Shown: positions 48,874 to 59,687, counted from the first letter of the stretch. The stretch is DNA of 64,000 nt from an uncultured Synechococcaceae cyanobacterium (GCA_902536065.1 CACAVZ010000006.1:16959-80958), one strand, 5' to 3'. Translations and numbers: made by a program. The notes: generated by a model not told the origin, from the letters alone.

Positions 48874-49806
48874 TTATTCCAAAAAGTAATCTTGAATTAT
48901 TTTACTCGATAATGATGGTAAATCTACATGAGGTAGATGACCGCAATTTTGCAACCCAACAAAATTTAATTTATCAATTTTTCTTATATTTTTAATCTCT
49001 TTTTTTCCCAAAATACGATCATTTTCTCCACATACTGCTTTAGTTGGTACATTTTGGATATATTTATATGTCCCGGCAAACCCTCCACTTTTTGCAAATG
49101 ATGCAAGTGAATTCCTCCATCCTTGGCAACCTAAATGAATCGAAGCAATTTGCTCTTCCATTTCACCAACACATTTGTCAGGAAACGCGAATGCTTGCCT
49201 GCAAAGACTTTTTCTAACCTGACGCAATCCAAGAAATGAGGCCCCAATTTGGTTAAAAGGGAAAGGGATGCTCTTAGGTTCTCCGAACAATCCAGCGGGT
49301 GATAAAAGAATAATCTTATCAATAGAGTCAGAGATTTCAAAAGCAAGTTTTAAAGCTACTGAACCTCCCATAGAGGCACCAATGATTTTAATATTCTTTT
49401 TTATTCTTAAGGTCTTGAGGAGATCGATTAAATATGAACTTATTTTGGAGGGATTATATTCATTAGTTGCGCATCTAGGACTAAAACCAAACCCTAACAA
49501 ATCAGGAGCTATAACTTGGAAATTTCTTTTTAATGATTGATATATTCTCCTAAACTCTAAAAAACTACTGTCAAAGCCATGTAGGAGAAGTATCGGTTGA
49601 CCTTTTCCTCCTATAACTACAGGGAATTTCAAAGAGTTCCAGTTCTCATTGAGTTTGATCCATTTAACATCATTTGCTAAATAAAGACCAATTGGATCAA
49701 GTAGAGAGGATTTGGCGCTCTCAAAAAATTCAATATTTAAATCACTTAATTGTTCGAAATTGGATTTAGTCAAAAAATAATTATATTTTGATTTTTTGTT
49801 GTTCAA
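48874..49806 (-). CDS. Alpha/beta hydrolase
   Basis: A 310-residue alpha/beta hydrolase-fold protein. Motifs: LLLHGFDSSFLEFRRI (oxyanion region, about 73-88), the nucleophile elbow IGASMGGSVALKL (Ser near 145), CGENDRILG (acid) and NCGHLPHVDLP (His near 292). The substrate is unknown. The frame starts at TTG 49806, which overlaps the dehydrogenase gene by 26 bp; another TTG at 49773 would remove the overlap, and no ATG exists at this end. It converges with cdsA, 11 bp away. Confidence 0.82.
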   Translation of the reverse strand: MNNKKSKYNYFLTKSNFEQLSDLNIEFFESAKSSLLDPIGLYLANDVKWIKLNENWNSLKFPVVIGGKGQPILLLHGFDSSFLEFRRIYQSLKRNFQVIAPDLLGFGFSPRCATNEYNPSKISSYLIDLLKTLRIKKNIKIIGASMGGSVALKLAFEISDSIDKIILLSPAGLFGEPKSIPFPFNQIGASFLGLRQVRKSLCRQAFAFPDKCVGEMEEQIASIHLGCQGWRNSLASFAKSGGFAGTYKYIQNVPTKAVCGENDRILGKKEIKNIRKIDKLNFVGLQNCGHLPHVDLPSLSSKIIQDYFLE

Positions 49807-50872
49807 AATTTGAAATGACTTCTATTATATCTGGTTGACTAATTTTAAAAGGCAAGAAGTGAATTTCAGATTTATCTCTACAAGTAAAATCAGCTATTTT
49901 TTCTAAATTATTATTTTCAAAAACGTTAATGCCTAATTCGGAAATAGTAGTTGGCAAATCCAATTGTTTCATAAGTACTAATAATTGTTTAATTGATTGA
50001 TCTGCCAATTTATTATTATTTTTCATTTCTTCAAGTCTTAATTGCAATAACAATCCAACTCCAACAATCTCACCATGTAAGAATTTATTTGGGGTAATTA
50101 TCTGAGTAATTGCATTATGAATAGCATGTGCTGCGGCTGTCCTACACTTTTCTCCACCGATGCCTCCTACTAATCCTGCTGTAAGTCCACATGCTTCTAT
50201 AGTATTTCGCCATGAAGAATTATTTTTAACTTTATCCTTAAAGGCTTTTCCTCCATCAATAAGTAATTGATCTCTTAAAACTCTTGATATCTGAATAGCT
50301 TGTTGAACAAGACCATCTTCTATAGTTGAACTTGTTATTGAAGATTCATACCATTTTGCCAAAGCATCTGCTATTCCACTTGCAAGTGTTCTTGAAGGGG
50401 CTGTTGAAATAAATCTATGATCGAATACTAGGACTTTTGGACAGGATCTTAATGCAACATCGTTTATGAATTGACCTTTTTTCGTATAAATATTTGATAA
50501 AGCCGTCCAACCCGCGCATGTAGATGCGCTGAGAGGAACTGTAATACATGGAATATTAAGGATATCTGCTATAAATTTACCGGAATCAAGAACTTTACCT
50601 CCTCCTGCTGCAATAACAGCATCATGATTATTATTTAGGATAAAATTCTTAACTTTTGAAATATCTTCATAGCAGCAATCAAATTCTAAATTAGCTAAAT
50701 TTACATGAAGATCTTGATTTTTTAAATCTCTAAAGATTTTATTTTTGATTTCATTAGTATGGGCGCTTCTACCTAAAATTAATGGGCTTTTAGAAAAATT
50801 AGTAATATAAGGTAAAGCTTTTTCCCAAGCATCGTTCCCCCTAAATATAATTTCCGGAGAAATTGACTGCAT
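49781..50872 (-). CDS. Iron-containing/glycerol-type dehydrogenase
   Basis: A 363-residue protein of the group III (iron-activated) alcohol dehydrogenase fold. The NAD-binding AAGGGKVLDSGKFIADI (about 90-106) and SASTCAGWTALSNIY are typical of glycerol-dehydrogenase-like members. Metal ligands are expected in LASGIADALAKWYES (Asp), HAIHNAITQII (His) and KFLHGEIVGVG (His). The substrate is unknown. It ends inside the start region of the alpha/beta hydrolase gene and begins 12 bp after the clpC stop, so the three genes may share a transcript. Confidence 0.82.
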   Translation of the reverse strand: MQSISPEIIFRGNDAWEKALPYITNFSKSPLILGRSAHTNEIKNKIFRDLKNQDLHVNLANLEFDCCYEDISKVKNFILNNNHDAVIAAGGGKVLDSGKFIADILNIPCITVPLSASTCAGWTALSNIYTKKGQFINDVALRSCPKVLVFDHRFISTAPSRTLASGIADALAKWYESSITSSTIEDGLVQQAIQISRVLRDQLLIDGGKAFKDKVKNNSSWRNTIEACGLTAGLVGGIGGEKCRTAAAHAIHNAITQIITPNKFLHGEIVGVGLLLQLRLEEMKNNNKLADQSIKQLLVLMKQLDLPTTISELGINVFENNNLEKIADFTCRDKSEIHFLPFKISQPDIIEVISNFEQQKIKI

Positions 50873-50884
50873 TTTTGTTAGTTA

Positions 50885-53413
50885 CTAGAAGTTAGCACCT
50901 GCTAACTCCTGCTGAGATTCTTCAGAAGAGATATTAATTGTCACTTTCTTGTTTTCATCTATATCAACTAAAGCCTTGTCTCCTTCTTTTATTCTTCCAG
51001 AAAGGACTTCTTCTGCCAAACTATCCTCTAATAAACGCATGACAGCTCTTCTTAATGGTCTAGCTCCATAAGAGGGGTTATAACCTTCTTCGACTAGTCT
51101 ATCCTTGAAAGCTTCAGTCACGCTTAATTTGATACCTTTATCTTGCAATCTCGCAAAAACTTCTTGTAGCATTATTTTAGCAATTTCTTTAACCTCATTT
51201 TTAGATAGTTGTCTAAATACAATAATTTCATCGAGTCTATTTAGAAATTCAGGTCTGAAATATTGTTTAAGTTCTTCATTAACTAGTGATTTAATCCTGT
51301 TATATTGGCTATCTTCAATAGAATCACCTGAAAACTCAAATCCCAATCCCCCTCCACCTTTCTCAATAACCTTAGAACCAATATTAGAAGTCATTATTAG
51401 CAAAGTATTTTTAAAGTCAACGGTTCTACCTTTGGAATCTGTTAATCTACCGTCCTCAAGAAGTTGCAATAATAGATTAAAAACGTCTGGATGAGCTTTT
51501 TCTACTTCATCAAATAAAACAACAGTATAAGGTCTTCTTCTTACTGCTTCAGTGAGTTGACCACCTTCGTTGAAACCAACATATCCCGGAGGAGAACCTA
51601 TAAGTTTACTAACTGTATGTCTTTCCATAAATTCTGACATATCTAATCTAATCATTGCTTCCTCGCTACCAAAGAAATATGAAGCTAAAGATTTGGTCAA
51701 TTCAGTTTTACCTACACCAGTAGGACCTGAAAAGATAAAACTTGCAATTGGCCTATTAGGGTTCTTCAAACCAACTCTTGCCCTTCTAATAGCTCTAGAA
51801 ACTGCTTTTACAGCTTCATCTTGTCCAATTAACCTCTGGTGAAGTGTTTCCTCCATATTGAGAAGCTTAACTGATTCAGTCTCAGTTAATTTCTGAACAG
51901 GTACTCCTGTCCAAGAAGCGACAATATGCGCTACATCTTCTTCACTTACCATAGGATTTTGTAAAAATTTTGAATCATTTTTTTCTGAATTTGTATCAAT
52001 GCTAGATTCGCCCTCAGTGTTAGATTCTTTTTTATTTTCAAGTACCTCTTTAATTTTTGCGGATAATTCCATTTCTTTTTCTCTTAATTGACCCGCTTGA
52101 TCAAAATTTTGGTCTCTTACAGATTCTTCTTTTTGTTTTTGAATTTGTCTTAGTTCTTTATCTATTTGTTTAGCTTCAGGTGGAAGTTTAGAGTTAATTA
52201 AACGCACTCTACTACCTGCTTCATCAATAAGATCTATAGCTTTATCAGGTAAAAATCTATCAGATATGTAACGATCACCTAAGTGAGCTGCAGCCTCCAA
52301 GGCATCATCAGTAATTTTAAGACGATGGTGTTGTTCGTAACGTTCTCTAAGACCCTTTAATATTTCGATAGTATCTTCAATGGATGGTTCACCAACCATG
52401 ACTGGTTGGAATCTTCTCTCTAAAGCAGCATCTCTTTCTATATGTTTTCTATATTCGTCTAGTGTTGTGGCCCCAATACATTGAAGTTCCCCCCGTGCTA
52501 ATGCTGGCTTAAGAATATTTGCGGCGTCTATAGCTCCTTCAGCAGCGCCAGCACCAATTAAAGTATGCACCTCATCTATAACAAGTATTACATTTCCTGC
52601 GGATTTTATTTCTTCCATTATTTTTTTTAATCTTTCTTCGAATTCACCTCTATATTTTGTTCCTGCAACTAATAGACCTATATCAAGAGTTAAAACTCTT
52701 TTGTCTTCAAGTATGTCTGGTATATCTCCAAGCTGTATTCTTTGAGCCAATCCTTCAGCAATAGCTGTTTTACCTACTCCAGGCTCTCCAATAAGAACGG
52801 GATTATTCTTAGTCCTCCTACCTAATATCTGAACTACTCGATCAATTTCTTCATAACGACCAACTACTGGATCGAGCTTTGATTCACTAGCTAACTTTGT
52901 TAAATTTGTTCCAAATTCATCGAGTGTAGCAGTTTTTAAATTTCCCTTATTTGAATTACCTCCGCTCCCTACGTCGGCAGTTTCGCCTAGCATTCTTATA
53001 ACTTGAGTTCTTACTTTGGTAAGGTCAATACTAAGATTTTCTAAGACCCTAGCAGCTACACCTTCCCCTTCTCTAATTAAACCAAGTAAAAGATGTTCAG
53101 TTCCTATATAGTTATGACCCAATTGGCGAGCTTCTTCTAATGAAAGTTCTAAGACTCTTTTCGCTCTGGGAGTAAAAGGAATTTCTACAGCTACAAAACC
53201 AGAACCTCTGCCTATTATCTTTTCTACCTCAATTCTAGAGTCTTTTAAATTAACACCCAGTGATTTAAGAACCTTTGCAGCAACGCCTGTACCTTCACCA
53301 ATTAAACCTAATAGAATTTGTTCTGTCCCAACGAAATTATGACCAAGTCTTCGAGCCTCCTCTTGGGCAAGCATAATGACTTTTATAGCCTTTTCTGTAA
53401 ATCTCTCAAACAT
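50885..53413 (-). CDS. clpC: ATP-dependent Clp protease ATPase subunit ClpC
   Basis: An 842-residue Hsp100 chaperone. Order: N-domain with two Clp repeats (about 1-145), the first AAA+ with Walker [16 protein letters not shown] (about 210-224), a middle region with a UVR-like helical pair (about 420-455, [18 protein letters not shown]), and the second AAA+ with [15 protein letters not shown] and the GYVG pore loop [13 protein letters not shown]. It unfolds substrates and feeds the Clp peptidase core. Essential in cyanobacteria. The 129-codon frame on the opposite strand is a shadow. Confidence 0.96.
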   Translation of the reverse strand: MFERFTEKAIKVIMLAQEEARRLGHNFVGTEQILLGLIGEGTGVAAKVLKSLGVNLKDSRIEVEKIIGRGSGFVAVEIPFTPRAKRVLELSLEEARQLGHNYIGTEHLLLGLIREGEGVAARVLENLSIDLTKVRTQVIRMLGETADVGSGGNSNKGNLKTATLDEFGTNLTKLASESKLDPVVGRYEEIDRVVQILGRRTKNNPVLIGEPGVGKTAIAEGLAQRIQLGDIPDILEDKRVLTLDIGLLVAGTKYRGEFEERLKKIMEEIKSAGNVILVIDEVHTLIGAGAAEGAIDAANILKPALARGELQCIGATTLDEYRKHIERDAALERRFQPVMVGEPSIEDTIEILKGLRERYEQHHRLKITDDALEAAAHLGDRYISDRFLPDKAIDLIDEAGSRVRLINSKLPPEAKQIDKELRQIQKQKEESVRDQNFDQAGQLREKEMELSAKIKEVLENKKESNTEGESSIDTNSEKNDSKFLQNPMVSEEDVAHIVASWTGVPVQKLTETESVKLLNMEETLHQRLIGQDEAVKAVSRAIRRARVGLKNPNRPIASFIFSGPTGVGKTELTKSLASYFFGSEEAMIRLDMSEFMERHTVSKLIGSPPGYVGFNEGGQLTEAVRRRPYTVVLFDEVEKAHPDVFNLLLQLLEDGRLTDSKGRTVDFKNTLLIMTSNIGSKVIEKGGGGLGFEFSGDSIEDSQYNRIKSLVNEELKQYFRPEFLNRLDEIIVFRQLSKNEVKEIAKIMLQEVFARLQDKGIKLSVTEAFKDRLVEEGYNPSYGARPLRRAVMRLLEDSLAEEVLSGRIKEGDKALVDIDENKKVTINISSEESQQELAGANF

Positions 53414-53592
53414 TAGAAGATCGAATTCATATTAATAACCTACCAGTTATATGCCAATTTTGTGTTCAGAATGAGCTTTTGTGAATACCCAAAATTATAT
53501 TTTATTGAATTAAATGTAACTTTTTTAGTGATATAGCAATAAATTTAAGTAATTTCAAGCATTCTGGTTATCCGAACAATTAAATTTTTGAA

Positions 53593-54033
53593 TTATTTAG
53601 TTGTTAATTTTTTTTCTTTTAAGAGTGCATCTGAACCGTCCTTATAAAAATTTCTTCTTATTCCCACAGTAGAAAAATTAAAGCGGTTATAAAATTTGTC
53701 AGCTGTAAAATTGGTATTGGACACCTCTAAAAATAATTTACGTATATCATATTTTTCACATTGTTTTATAAGATAACTCATTAGGTAAGATCCAAAACCT
53801 TTTTTCCTATATTTCTTTTCTACTACAAAAAAATTTATTTGAGCTTCATCAAGCACTACATGAAAAACACACAATCCTATTAAAAAATTAGTGTGAAAAA
53901 GCCCTAAAACTTTTATACCTTCTTTCTTAAATTCGTTAGCCCATTGCTTCTTGCTCCACAACATGAGCGTTTTTGAGTCTAATTTATAACATAAATCAAT
54001 ATCTTTCTCATTTATATGTTTAATAGATATCAT
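53593..54033 (-). CDS. rimI: GNAT acetyltransferase, RimI-like
   Basis: A 146-residue GNAT protein. The acetyl-CoA motif A is visible as INFFVVEKKYRKKGFGSYLMSYL (about 67-89; K-K-G-F-G-S loop), followed by LEVSNTNFTADKFYNRFNFSTVG, the pattern seen in RimI (acetylation of the N-terminus of ribosomal protein S18). A broader role is possible. It is divergent from lysA across a 90-bp gap that contains TAAGTA-AA-TACTTA. Confidence 0.75.
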   Translation of the reverse strand: MISIKHINEKDIDLCYKLDSKTLMLWSKKQWANEFKKEGIKVLGLFHTNFLIGLCVFHVVLDEAQINFFVVEKKYRKKGFGSYLMSYLIKQCEKYDIRKLFLEVSNTNFTADKFYNRFNFSTVGIRRNFYKDGSDALLKEKKLTTK

Positions 54034-54123
54034 TTTATAGTAAGTAAATACTTAAAAAACAAGAAATTAAAGTCATTAACTTAATTTGACAAATTTTAGA
54101 AAAGCTCTATTTAGAATTATCCC

Positions 54124-55497
54124 ATGGAAGAAAAACAATCCTTTTTAAAACAAAAGATTGACCTAGAAAGTCCTAATAAAAACATTGTACCTATTACTAC
54201 ATCCATTGGAAGTGACGGGAAATTATCAATTGGCGGGTGTTCTATTGAAGAATTAGTAAAAAAATATGATTCTCCACTCTATATTTTAGATGAAGTTACT
54301 TTAAGGAACTCTTGTAGAGGATACAAAAAAGCACTTGAAAAACATTACCCAGGAGATTCTTTACCAATATATGCATCAAAGGCGAATAGTTCTATTTTTA
54401 TGAGTAACCTCATTGCCTCTGAAGGATTGGGGCTTGATGCGGTTTCAGAGGGAGAACTTTTAACTGCTTTAAAAGGTGGGGTCCCAAATGAAAAAATTGT
54501 TTTTCATGGAAATAATAAATCAGATAAAGAAATAGAGTTTGCAGTTAGGAATAATATTAAAGTAATTGTTGATAATGATTATGACCTTGAAAGATTGGAG
54601 GAAATCTCCAATACATTTCATCGTGACCTAGAAATCATGATTCGCTTTACTCCTGGGATAGAGTGCCACACCCATGAATACATAAGGACAGGATCATTCG
54701 ATAGTAAGTTTGGTTTTGGAATTGAATATTTAAATCTACTTTTTGCCAGAATTAGTAAAACTAAGCATCTTAAATTAAAAGGTTTACACGCTCATATTGG
54801 TTCCCAAATTTTTGAACTAGAGCCTCATAAGGATCTGGGGGAAATAATGGTAAATGTTATTTTAGACGCTAGAAAATTCGGCCACAATATTCAAAAACTA
54901 AATGTTGGTGGAGGTTTAGGTATTAAGTACACAGCAAATGACGATCCCCCCTCAATTGAGGAATGGGTAAAAACAATTTCCACCTCGGTCGTTAAAGCTT
55001 GTAAAAAACACAACTTAGATTTACCTACATTAATGTGTGAGCCTGGACGATCAATTGTATCTACAGCTGGGATAACAATTTACAAAATTGGTGCCTTTAA
55101 AGAAATTCCTGGGGTCAGAACATATTTATCTGTTGATGGTGGAATGAGTGACAATCCAAGGCCAATAACATATCAATCAAATTATTCTGCATGCCTGGTA
55201 GGTAACCCCCTTAATAATAACTCCAAAAATAAATTTACTATTGCCGGAAAACACTGTGAATCAGGTGATGTTTTGTTTAAGGAGATAGAACTAGCAGATT
55301 GCAAAACAGGAGATCTTATATGTGTTTTTGGTACTGGAGCATACAATAATTCGATGAGTTCTAACTACAATAGAATCCCAAGGCCTGCTGCACTTTTAGT
55401 TTGCAATGGAGAAGCAGAGATTATTCAAAAGAGAGAAACTCCATTGGATCTTTTAAAGTATGATGTTTTGCCTGATCGCTTTATCAAGCAAAATTAG
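54124..55497 (+). CDS. lysA: Diaminopimelate decarboxylase
   Basis: A 457-residue fold type III PLP enzyme making L-lysine. The PLP lysine is in LPIYASKANSSIFM (about 79-92); further blocks are GLHAHIGSQIFELEPH, NVGGGLGI and the catalytic region HCESGDVLF (Cys-Glu). It begins with about 45 residues ahead of the barrel. It is the first of a plus-strand run with the diadenylate cyclase, uppS, bioB and trhO. Confidence 0.95.
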   Translation: MEEKQSFLKQKIDLESPNKNIVPITTSIGSDGKLSIGGCSIEELVKKYDSPLYILDEVTLRNSCRGYKKALEKHYPGDSLPIYASKANSSIFMSNLIASEGLGLDAVSEGELLTALKGGVPNEKIVFHGNNKSDKEIEFAVRNNIKVIVDNDYDLERLEEISNTFHRDLEIMIRFTPGIECHTHEYIRTGSFDSKFGFGIEYLNLLFARISKTKHLKLKGLHAHIGSQIFELEPHKDLGEIMVNVILDARKFGHNIQKLNVGGGLGIKYTANDDPPSIEEWVKTISTSVVKACKKHNLDLPTLMCEPGRSIVSTAGITIYKIGAFKEIPGVRTYLSVDGGMSDNPRPITYQSNYSACLVGNPLNNNSKNKFTIAGKHCESGDVLFKEIELADCKTGDLICVFGTGAYNNSMSSNYNRIPRPAALLVCNGEAEIIQKRETPLDLLKYDVLPDRFIKQN

Positions 55498-55525
55498 GTA
55501 CATTACAAATAACTTTGTTATTAAT

Positions 55526-56425
55526 GTGAATTTCTGGGGGATTATAAATTTAAAGCTTTTTTTAGATATTGCATTTGCTCTTGGTTTTGGTCTCTTATTA
55601 TTTTCTAGAGTAAAAGAACAGAGGACATTGTGGCTCTTAAGAGGATATTTATTTTTAGTTTCATCAGCTTGGTTTATCCAAAGATATGCCTACCTTCCAT
55701 TAACTTCAAAATTAATTGATGCATTAGTGCTTGCTTGCTCTCTCTCTTTAGCGATACTTTGGCAAGGAGAATTAAGAAGGTTGATGGAATTATTGGGCAC
55801 TGGAAGGCTAGCCGTATTACTGGGAAATCCTCAGAAAGAATTTAGAGCAACATCAAGTTCTATTACTCAGTTAGTTGATACTGCAGGTAAACTCTCCCAA
55901 AACAGAAGAGGAGCTTTAATTGTTGTCGATTTGGGTAGTGATTTGAGACCAGAAGATTTTTTATATTCAGGTACAAATATTGAGGCACAGTTGTCAACTG
56001 ACCTTTTAATTAATCTTTTTGCAACAGATACACCTTTGCATGATGGAGCAGTTCTTGTAAAAGGCAACAAAATAATTTCTGCTGGTGTAATACTTCCTCT
56101 CTCAAGGCAAGGAATTAGTAGATATGGCACAAGACATTTAGCTGCATTGGGAATTACAGAAAGATTTGACAGGTGTATTTGTATTGTTGTTTCTGAAGAA
56201 ACAGGAACGTTATCATTAGCTAACCAAGGCAAACTTGAGAGACCAATCACTAGCAGCAGGTTACAAGAACTTCTTGCAAATTTGATCGGGAATCAAAACT
56301 CTATGACAACAAGTAAATCATCAATAAGTAAAACTTCTCTATCCCAAAAGACAAACCCAAATGATAAAATTATCAACGAAAATGAGTTCAAAAAATCAGA
56401 AAGCTTTACTAACATAAAGGATTGA
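55526..56425 (+). CDS. Diadenylate cyclase (CdaA/DacA type)
   Basis: A 299-residue protein starting from the GTG at 55526; the frame is open further upstream into lysA but that extension is out of family. Three N-terminal hydrophobic helices (about 8-75) precede the DAC domain. The DAC motifs are DTPLHDGAVLVKGNKIISAG (Asp-Gly-Ala, about 168-187) and YGTRHLAALGITERFDRC (RHLAA, about 203-220). It condenses two ATP to cyclic di-AMP. The C-terminal 45 residues are low-complexity and polar. uppS begins 3 bp after its stop. Confidence 0.88.
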   Translation: MNFWGIINLKLFLDIAFALGFGLLLFSRVKEQRTLWLLRGYLFLVSSAWFIQRYAYLPLTSKLIDALVLACSLSLAILWQGELRRLMELLGTGRLAVLLGNPQKEFRATSSSITQLVDTAGKLSQNRRGALIVVDLGSDLRPEDFLYSGTNIEAQLSTDLLINLFATDTPLHDGAVLVKGNKIISAGVILPLSRQGISRYGTRHLAALGITERFDRCICIVVSEETGTLSLANQGKLERPITSSRLQELLANLIGNQNSMTTSKSSISKTSLSQKTNPNDKIINENEFKKSESFTNIKD

Positions 56426-56428
56426 ATA

Positions 56429-57220
56429 ATGAGTTTGGAAAAAGTAATTGACAAAAAAAATACTAACTTATTAAAAAGAATAAATAAGGAAAAAGTACCA
56501 GAACACATAGCAATAATTATGGATGGTAATGGGAGATGGGCTACTAAAAAAGGCTTGCCTAGATCATTTGGTCATAAAAAAGGGGTGGATGTATTAAAAG
56601 AAATTATTGAAGCATCAAAAAATTTAGGTTGTAAAGTACTTACTGTTTATGCTTTTTCAACTGAAAATTGGACCAGACCATCTAAAGAAGTTGATTTCCT
56701 TATTAATCTTTTTAGTGAAGTATTAAGTAACGAAATTAAAAAGATCCATCAAGAATCAATCAAAATAAAATTTATTGGCAATTTAACGCCTTTCCCTGAA
56801 ACCTTAAAAGCAATTATCGGTAGTTCAGAATCCCTTACTAAAGACAATAATAGTTTTTTATTAAATATTTGTCTAAATTACGGAGGCCGACAAGAAATAG
56901 TAAAAGTTGCTAAAGAATTAGCATATAAATCTTTTGCTGGAGAAATAAAGCCAAGCGAAGTTGATGAAGATTTATTCAATTCGGAGCTATTAACTCAAGG
57001 ACTTAAGGATCCAGAATTATTAATTCGAACTAGTGGAGAAAAAAGGATAAGTAATTTTCTATTATGGCAATTAGCTTATTCAGAAATTTACATATCTGAT
57101 GTTCTATGGCCAGATTTCAATGAATTTGAATTTCTAAAAGCAATAATTGATTACCAATCAAGGAATAGACGTTTTGGAGGTATAGAATCATTATCAAAAG
57201 AATCTTTTGAAGATTCTTAA
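56429..57220 (+). CDS. uppS: Isoprenyl transferase (undecaprenyl diphosphate synthase)
   Basis: A 263-residue cis-prenyltransferase. The FPP-binding start HIAIIMDGNGRWATKKGL (about 26-43) with the catalytic Asp, and the C-terminal PELLIRTSGEKRISNFLLWQLAYSEIY signature with the RTSGE loop are present. It makes C55 lipid carrier for peptidoglycan. It is 3 bp after the diadenylate cyclase gene and 18 bp before bioB. Confidence 0.94.
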   Translation: MSLEKVIDKKNTNLLKRINKEKVPEHIAIIMDGNGRWATKKGLPRSFGHKKGVDVLKEIIEASKNLGCKVLTVYAFSTENWTRPSKEVDFLINLFSEVLSNEIKKIHQESIKIKFIGNLTPFPETLKAIIGSSESLTKDNNSFLLNICLNYGGRQEIVKVAKELAYKSFAGEIKPSEVDEDLFNSELLTQGLKDPELLIRTSGEKRISNFLLWQLAYSEIYISDVLWPDFNEFEFLKAIIDYQSRNRRFGGIESLSKESFEDS

Positions 57221-57238
57221 TGTTCTTACAAACAAAAA

Positions 57239-58246
57239 ATGACGAGATCGAATAATCAATTATGTGGCCAAATTAGATTTGATTGGAATAGAAAAGAGAT
57301 ATTGGAAATACTTAATATGCCTCTGATTGATTTAATGTGGGAATCTCAAATCGTTCACAGGAAATTCAACAAATACAACATTCAATTAGCATCTTTGTTC
57401 AGCGTAAAAACAGGCGGATGCGAGGAAAACTGTTCATATTGTAGCCAATCAATATATAGTGCTAGCGAAATCAAAAGTCATCCACAATTTCAAGTTGAAG
57501 AGGTTTTAAAAAGAGCTCAAATAGCAAAAAATGAAGGTGCCGACAGGTTTTGTATGGGTTGGGCATGGAGAGAAATTAGAGACGGGAAGTCTTTTAATGC
57601 AATGTTAGAAATGGTTAGCGGTGTAAGAGATTTAGGAATGGAAGCATGCGTAACTGCTGGAATGCTTACGGAAGAACAAGCTTCCAGACTTGCTGATGCA
57701 GGTTTGACCGCATATAACCATAATCTTGATACTAGTCCTGAGTATTATAAAAATATTATTACGACTAGAACTTATCAAGATAGGCTAGATACTATCAAAA
57801 GAGTGAGAAATGCAGGAATAAACGTTTGTTGCGGAGGAATTATAGGTTTGGGTGAAACTAATGGCGATAGAGCATCTCTTTTGGAAGTGCTTTCAAACAT
57901 GAATCCACACCCTGAAAGTGTTCCTATAAATTCATTAGTAGCCATTGAAGGCACTGGTTTAGAAGATAATCAAGAAATTGATTCTATTGAAATGATAAGG
58001 ATGATAGCTACAGCAAGAATCCTTATGCCTAAAAGTAAAATAAGGCTAAGTGCAGGTAGAGAAAAGCTTACAAAAGAAGCCCAAATATTATGTTTTCAAT
58101 GTGGGGCAAATTCGATTTTTTATGGAGATGAATTACTCACAACTTCAAATCCATCTTTTCAATCAGACAGAAAACTTCTTAAAGAGGTTGGAGTATCCTT
58201 TAACAAGGATTTTGAAACTTGTGAAAAAACATTATCTTCTTTATGA
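57239..58246 (+). CDS. bioB: Biotin synthase
   Basis: A 335-residue radical-SAM enzyme that inserts sulfur into dethiobiotin. The SAM cluster motif is [14 protein letters not shown] (about 59-72, CX3CX2C). Ligands of the auxiliary [2Fe-2S] cluster are expected in [23 protein letters not shown] and the arginine of [11 protein letters not shown]. It overlaps trhO by four bases (ATGA). Confidence 0.95.
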   Translation: MTRSNNQLCGQIRFDWNRKEILEILNMPLIDLMWESQIVHRKFNKYNIQLASLFSVKTGGCEENCSYCSQSIYSASEIKSHPQFQVEEVLKRAQIAKNEGADRFCMGWAWREIRDGKSFNAMLEMVSGVRDLGMEACVTAGMLTEEQASRLADAGLTAYNHNLDTSPEYYKNIITTRTYQDRLDTIKRVRNAGINVCCGGIIGLGETNGDRASLLEVLSNMNPHPESVPINSLVAIEGTGLEDNQEIDSIEMIRMIATARILMPKSKIRLSAGREKLTKEAQILCFQCGANSIFYGDELLTTSNPSFQSDRKLLKEVGVSFNKDFETCEKTLSSL

Positions 58247-59175
58247 AAGGAAAAAATTATAAAATAGTTTCTCTTTACTCTTTCTTCCCATTTCAAGAAA
58301 ACTTAATTCTTGATCTTAAAAATAAATTATTAGAAATCGAAAATGAGAACGATCTTTCGGGCTTATTAATTTTTGCAAGTGAGGGTATTAATGGAACTAT
58401 TTGTGCTGAGAAGAATGTTATTGATATTGTTATCAATCTACTTAATAAATATGCAGATAATAGAAATTTGAATATTAAAGTAAATTTCTCAAAAATGAAA
58501 GTCTTCAAAAAATTAAAAATAAAAATCAAGAAAGAAATAGTTACCATGGGCGTCCCAGAAATAAATCCTTCAGAAAATAACGGAACCTATATTGACTCTG
58601 CTGATTGGAATAAGTTTATTAAAAATCAAAATACAATAGTCATTGATACTAGAAATCACTATGAGGTTTCATTAGGTACATTTCAGAACTCTATAAACCC
58701 AAATACAAGAAATTTTAGCGAATTCCCCAAGTGGGTAGATGATCATTTAGATACCCATTTAGAAAATAAAAAGTCTAAAAATATTGCAATGTTTTGTACC
58801 GGAGGAATAAGATGTGAAAAAGCTACTAGTTTGCTGAAAAAGAAAGGTTATAAAAATATTTATCATCTACAAGGTGGTATCCTTCAATACCTTGATGATA
58901 TACAAAAACAAGAAAACTTATTTGAAGGTGAATGTTATGTTTTTGATAAAAGAGTTGCTTTAGATCAAGAATTAGAAAAAGGCTCCTACTCAATTTGTCA
59001 TGCATGTGGGATGCCAGTTTCAATTCAGGATCAAGAAAGGAAAGAATATAGAAAGGGTATCCAATGTCACTTCTGCGTAGACCAATTCAGTGATGATGAT
59101 AGAAAAAGGTTTGAAGAAAGACAAAAACAAATAGATAGATTAAAAGTGGAAAATCATAAAATTCATAAGGACTAA
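58243..59175 (+). CDS. trhO: tRNA uridine(34) hydroxylase TrhO (rhodanese-like, YceA family)
   Basis: A 310-residue protein. An N-terminal ferredoxin-like domain (about 1-95, [18 protein letters not shown]) precedes a rhodanese domain with active loop [16 protein letters not shown] (Cys near 187). The C-terminal cysteine pairs CHACGMPVS and QCHFCVDQ may bind zinc. The family forms 5-hydroxyuridine at tRNA position 34 using prephenate-derived or oxygen chemistry. It overlaps bioB by ATGA. Confidence 0.9.
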   Translation: MKGKNYKIVSLYSFFPFQENLILDLKNKLLEIENENDLSGLLIFASEGINGTICAEKNVIDIVINLLNKYADNRNLNIKVNFSKMKVFKKLKIKIKKEIVTMGVPEINPSENNGTYIDSADWNKFIKNQNTIVIDTRNHYEVSLGTFQNSINPNTRNFSEFPKWVDDHLDTHLENKKSKNIAMFCTGGIRCEKATSLLKKKGYKNIYHLQGGILQYLDDIQKQENLFEGECYVFDKRVALDQELEKGSYSICHACGMPVSIQDQERKEYRKGIQCHFCVDQFSDDDRKRFEERQKQIDRLKVENHKIHKD

Positions 59176-59186
59176 TTTTCAAAATC

Positions 59187-59687
59187 ATGAAAGTTGAAGA
59201 ATTAGAAAAATTAGCAGGTATCATTGGATTATTAATTAAAATTCAAGTTAGAGAAACTCTCGGATTATGTTTCTTTAGAATCGTTATAGCAGAACAGAAA
59301 GATAACATAATTAAGATTTGGGCCGAAATGAAAGGTTGGACTTATTTAAATAAACAAGGTATTCAGCTTGATACTTTAAGAATCCTTAGTAAAGCTCCTG
59401 CTTTTGTTTCGGAATTAATATGGGCAACAACTATGGCTTGGGCAATTGAAAAAAAATCAAGCAACAAAGTAAGACTTTTAGCTATTTTCGATAGTGAAGG
59501 ATATAGTAAAAAACTTGTAAGATATTTCAAGTTAATAGGATTCAAAATCGTAAAAGAAGTTGGTTCAAGCCCAGTAGATCTATTATTAAGATTGGTTTGG
59601 GGGGGTGCAGGTACACTTATGAACGGGGAAAGTATTTCCATATTGAAAAAACTTGAAAAAAAACTTTCTTTAATTGAAGAAAGTTAA
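59187..59687 (+). CDS. Conserved cyanobacterial protein, unknown
   Basis: A 166-residue soluble protein. It has no motif I can name. The segment KVRLLAIFDSEGYSKKLVRY ... FKIVKEVGSSPVDLLLRLVW looks like the last strands of a GNAT-like fold, but the acetyl-CoA loop is not recognisable. It is in the plus-strand run after trhO (11 bp). It converges with lipA: their stops share TTAA at 59684-59687, and its last 25 bases form the lipA terminator hairpin. Confidence 0.6.
   Translation: MKVEELEKLAGIIGLLIKIQVRETLGLCFFRIVIAEQKDNIIKIWAEMKGWTYLNKQGIQLDTLRILSKAPAFVSELIWATTMAWAIEKKSSNKVRLLAIFDSEGYSKKLVRYFKLIGFKIVKEVGSSPVDLLLRLVWGGAGTLMNGESISILKKLEKKLSLIEES
59655..59685 (-). terminator. lipA: Intrinsic terminator of lipA inside the convergent gene
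   Basis: Read on the minus strand, a perfect 9-bp stem (AACTTTCTT and AAGAAAGTT) with a six-base loop runs from 59685 to 59662, and is followed by a run of Ts to about 59655. The stem starts inside the lipA stop codon and lies within the last codons of the plus-strand gene. Confidence 0.8.

Noticed and set aside
54041..54054. TAAGTA-AA-TACTTA inverted repeat between rimI and lysA
   Set aside because: Short, AT-only and without a known regulator pattern; it may be an operator, but I cannot support it.
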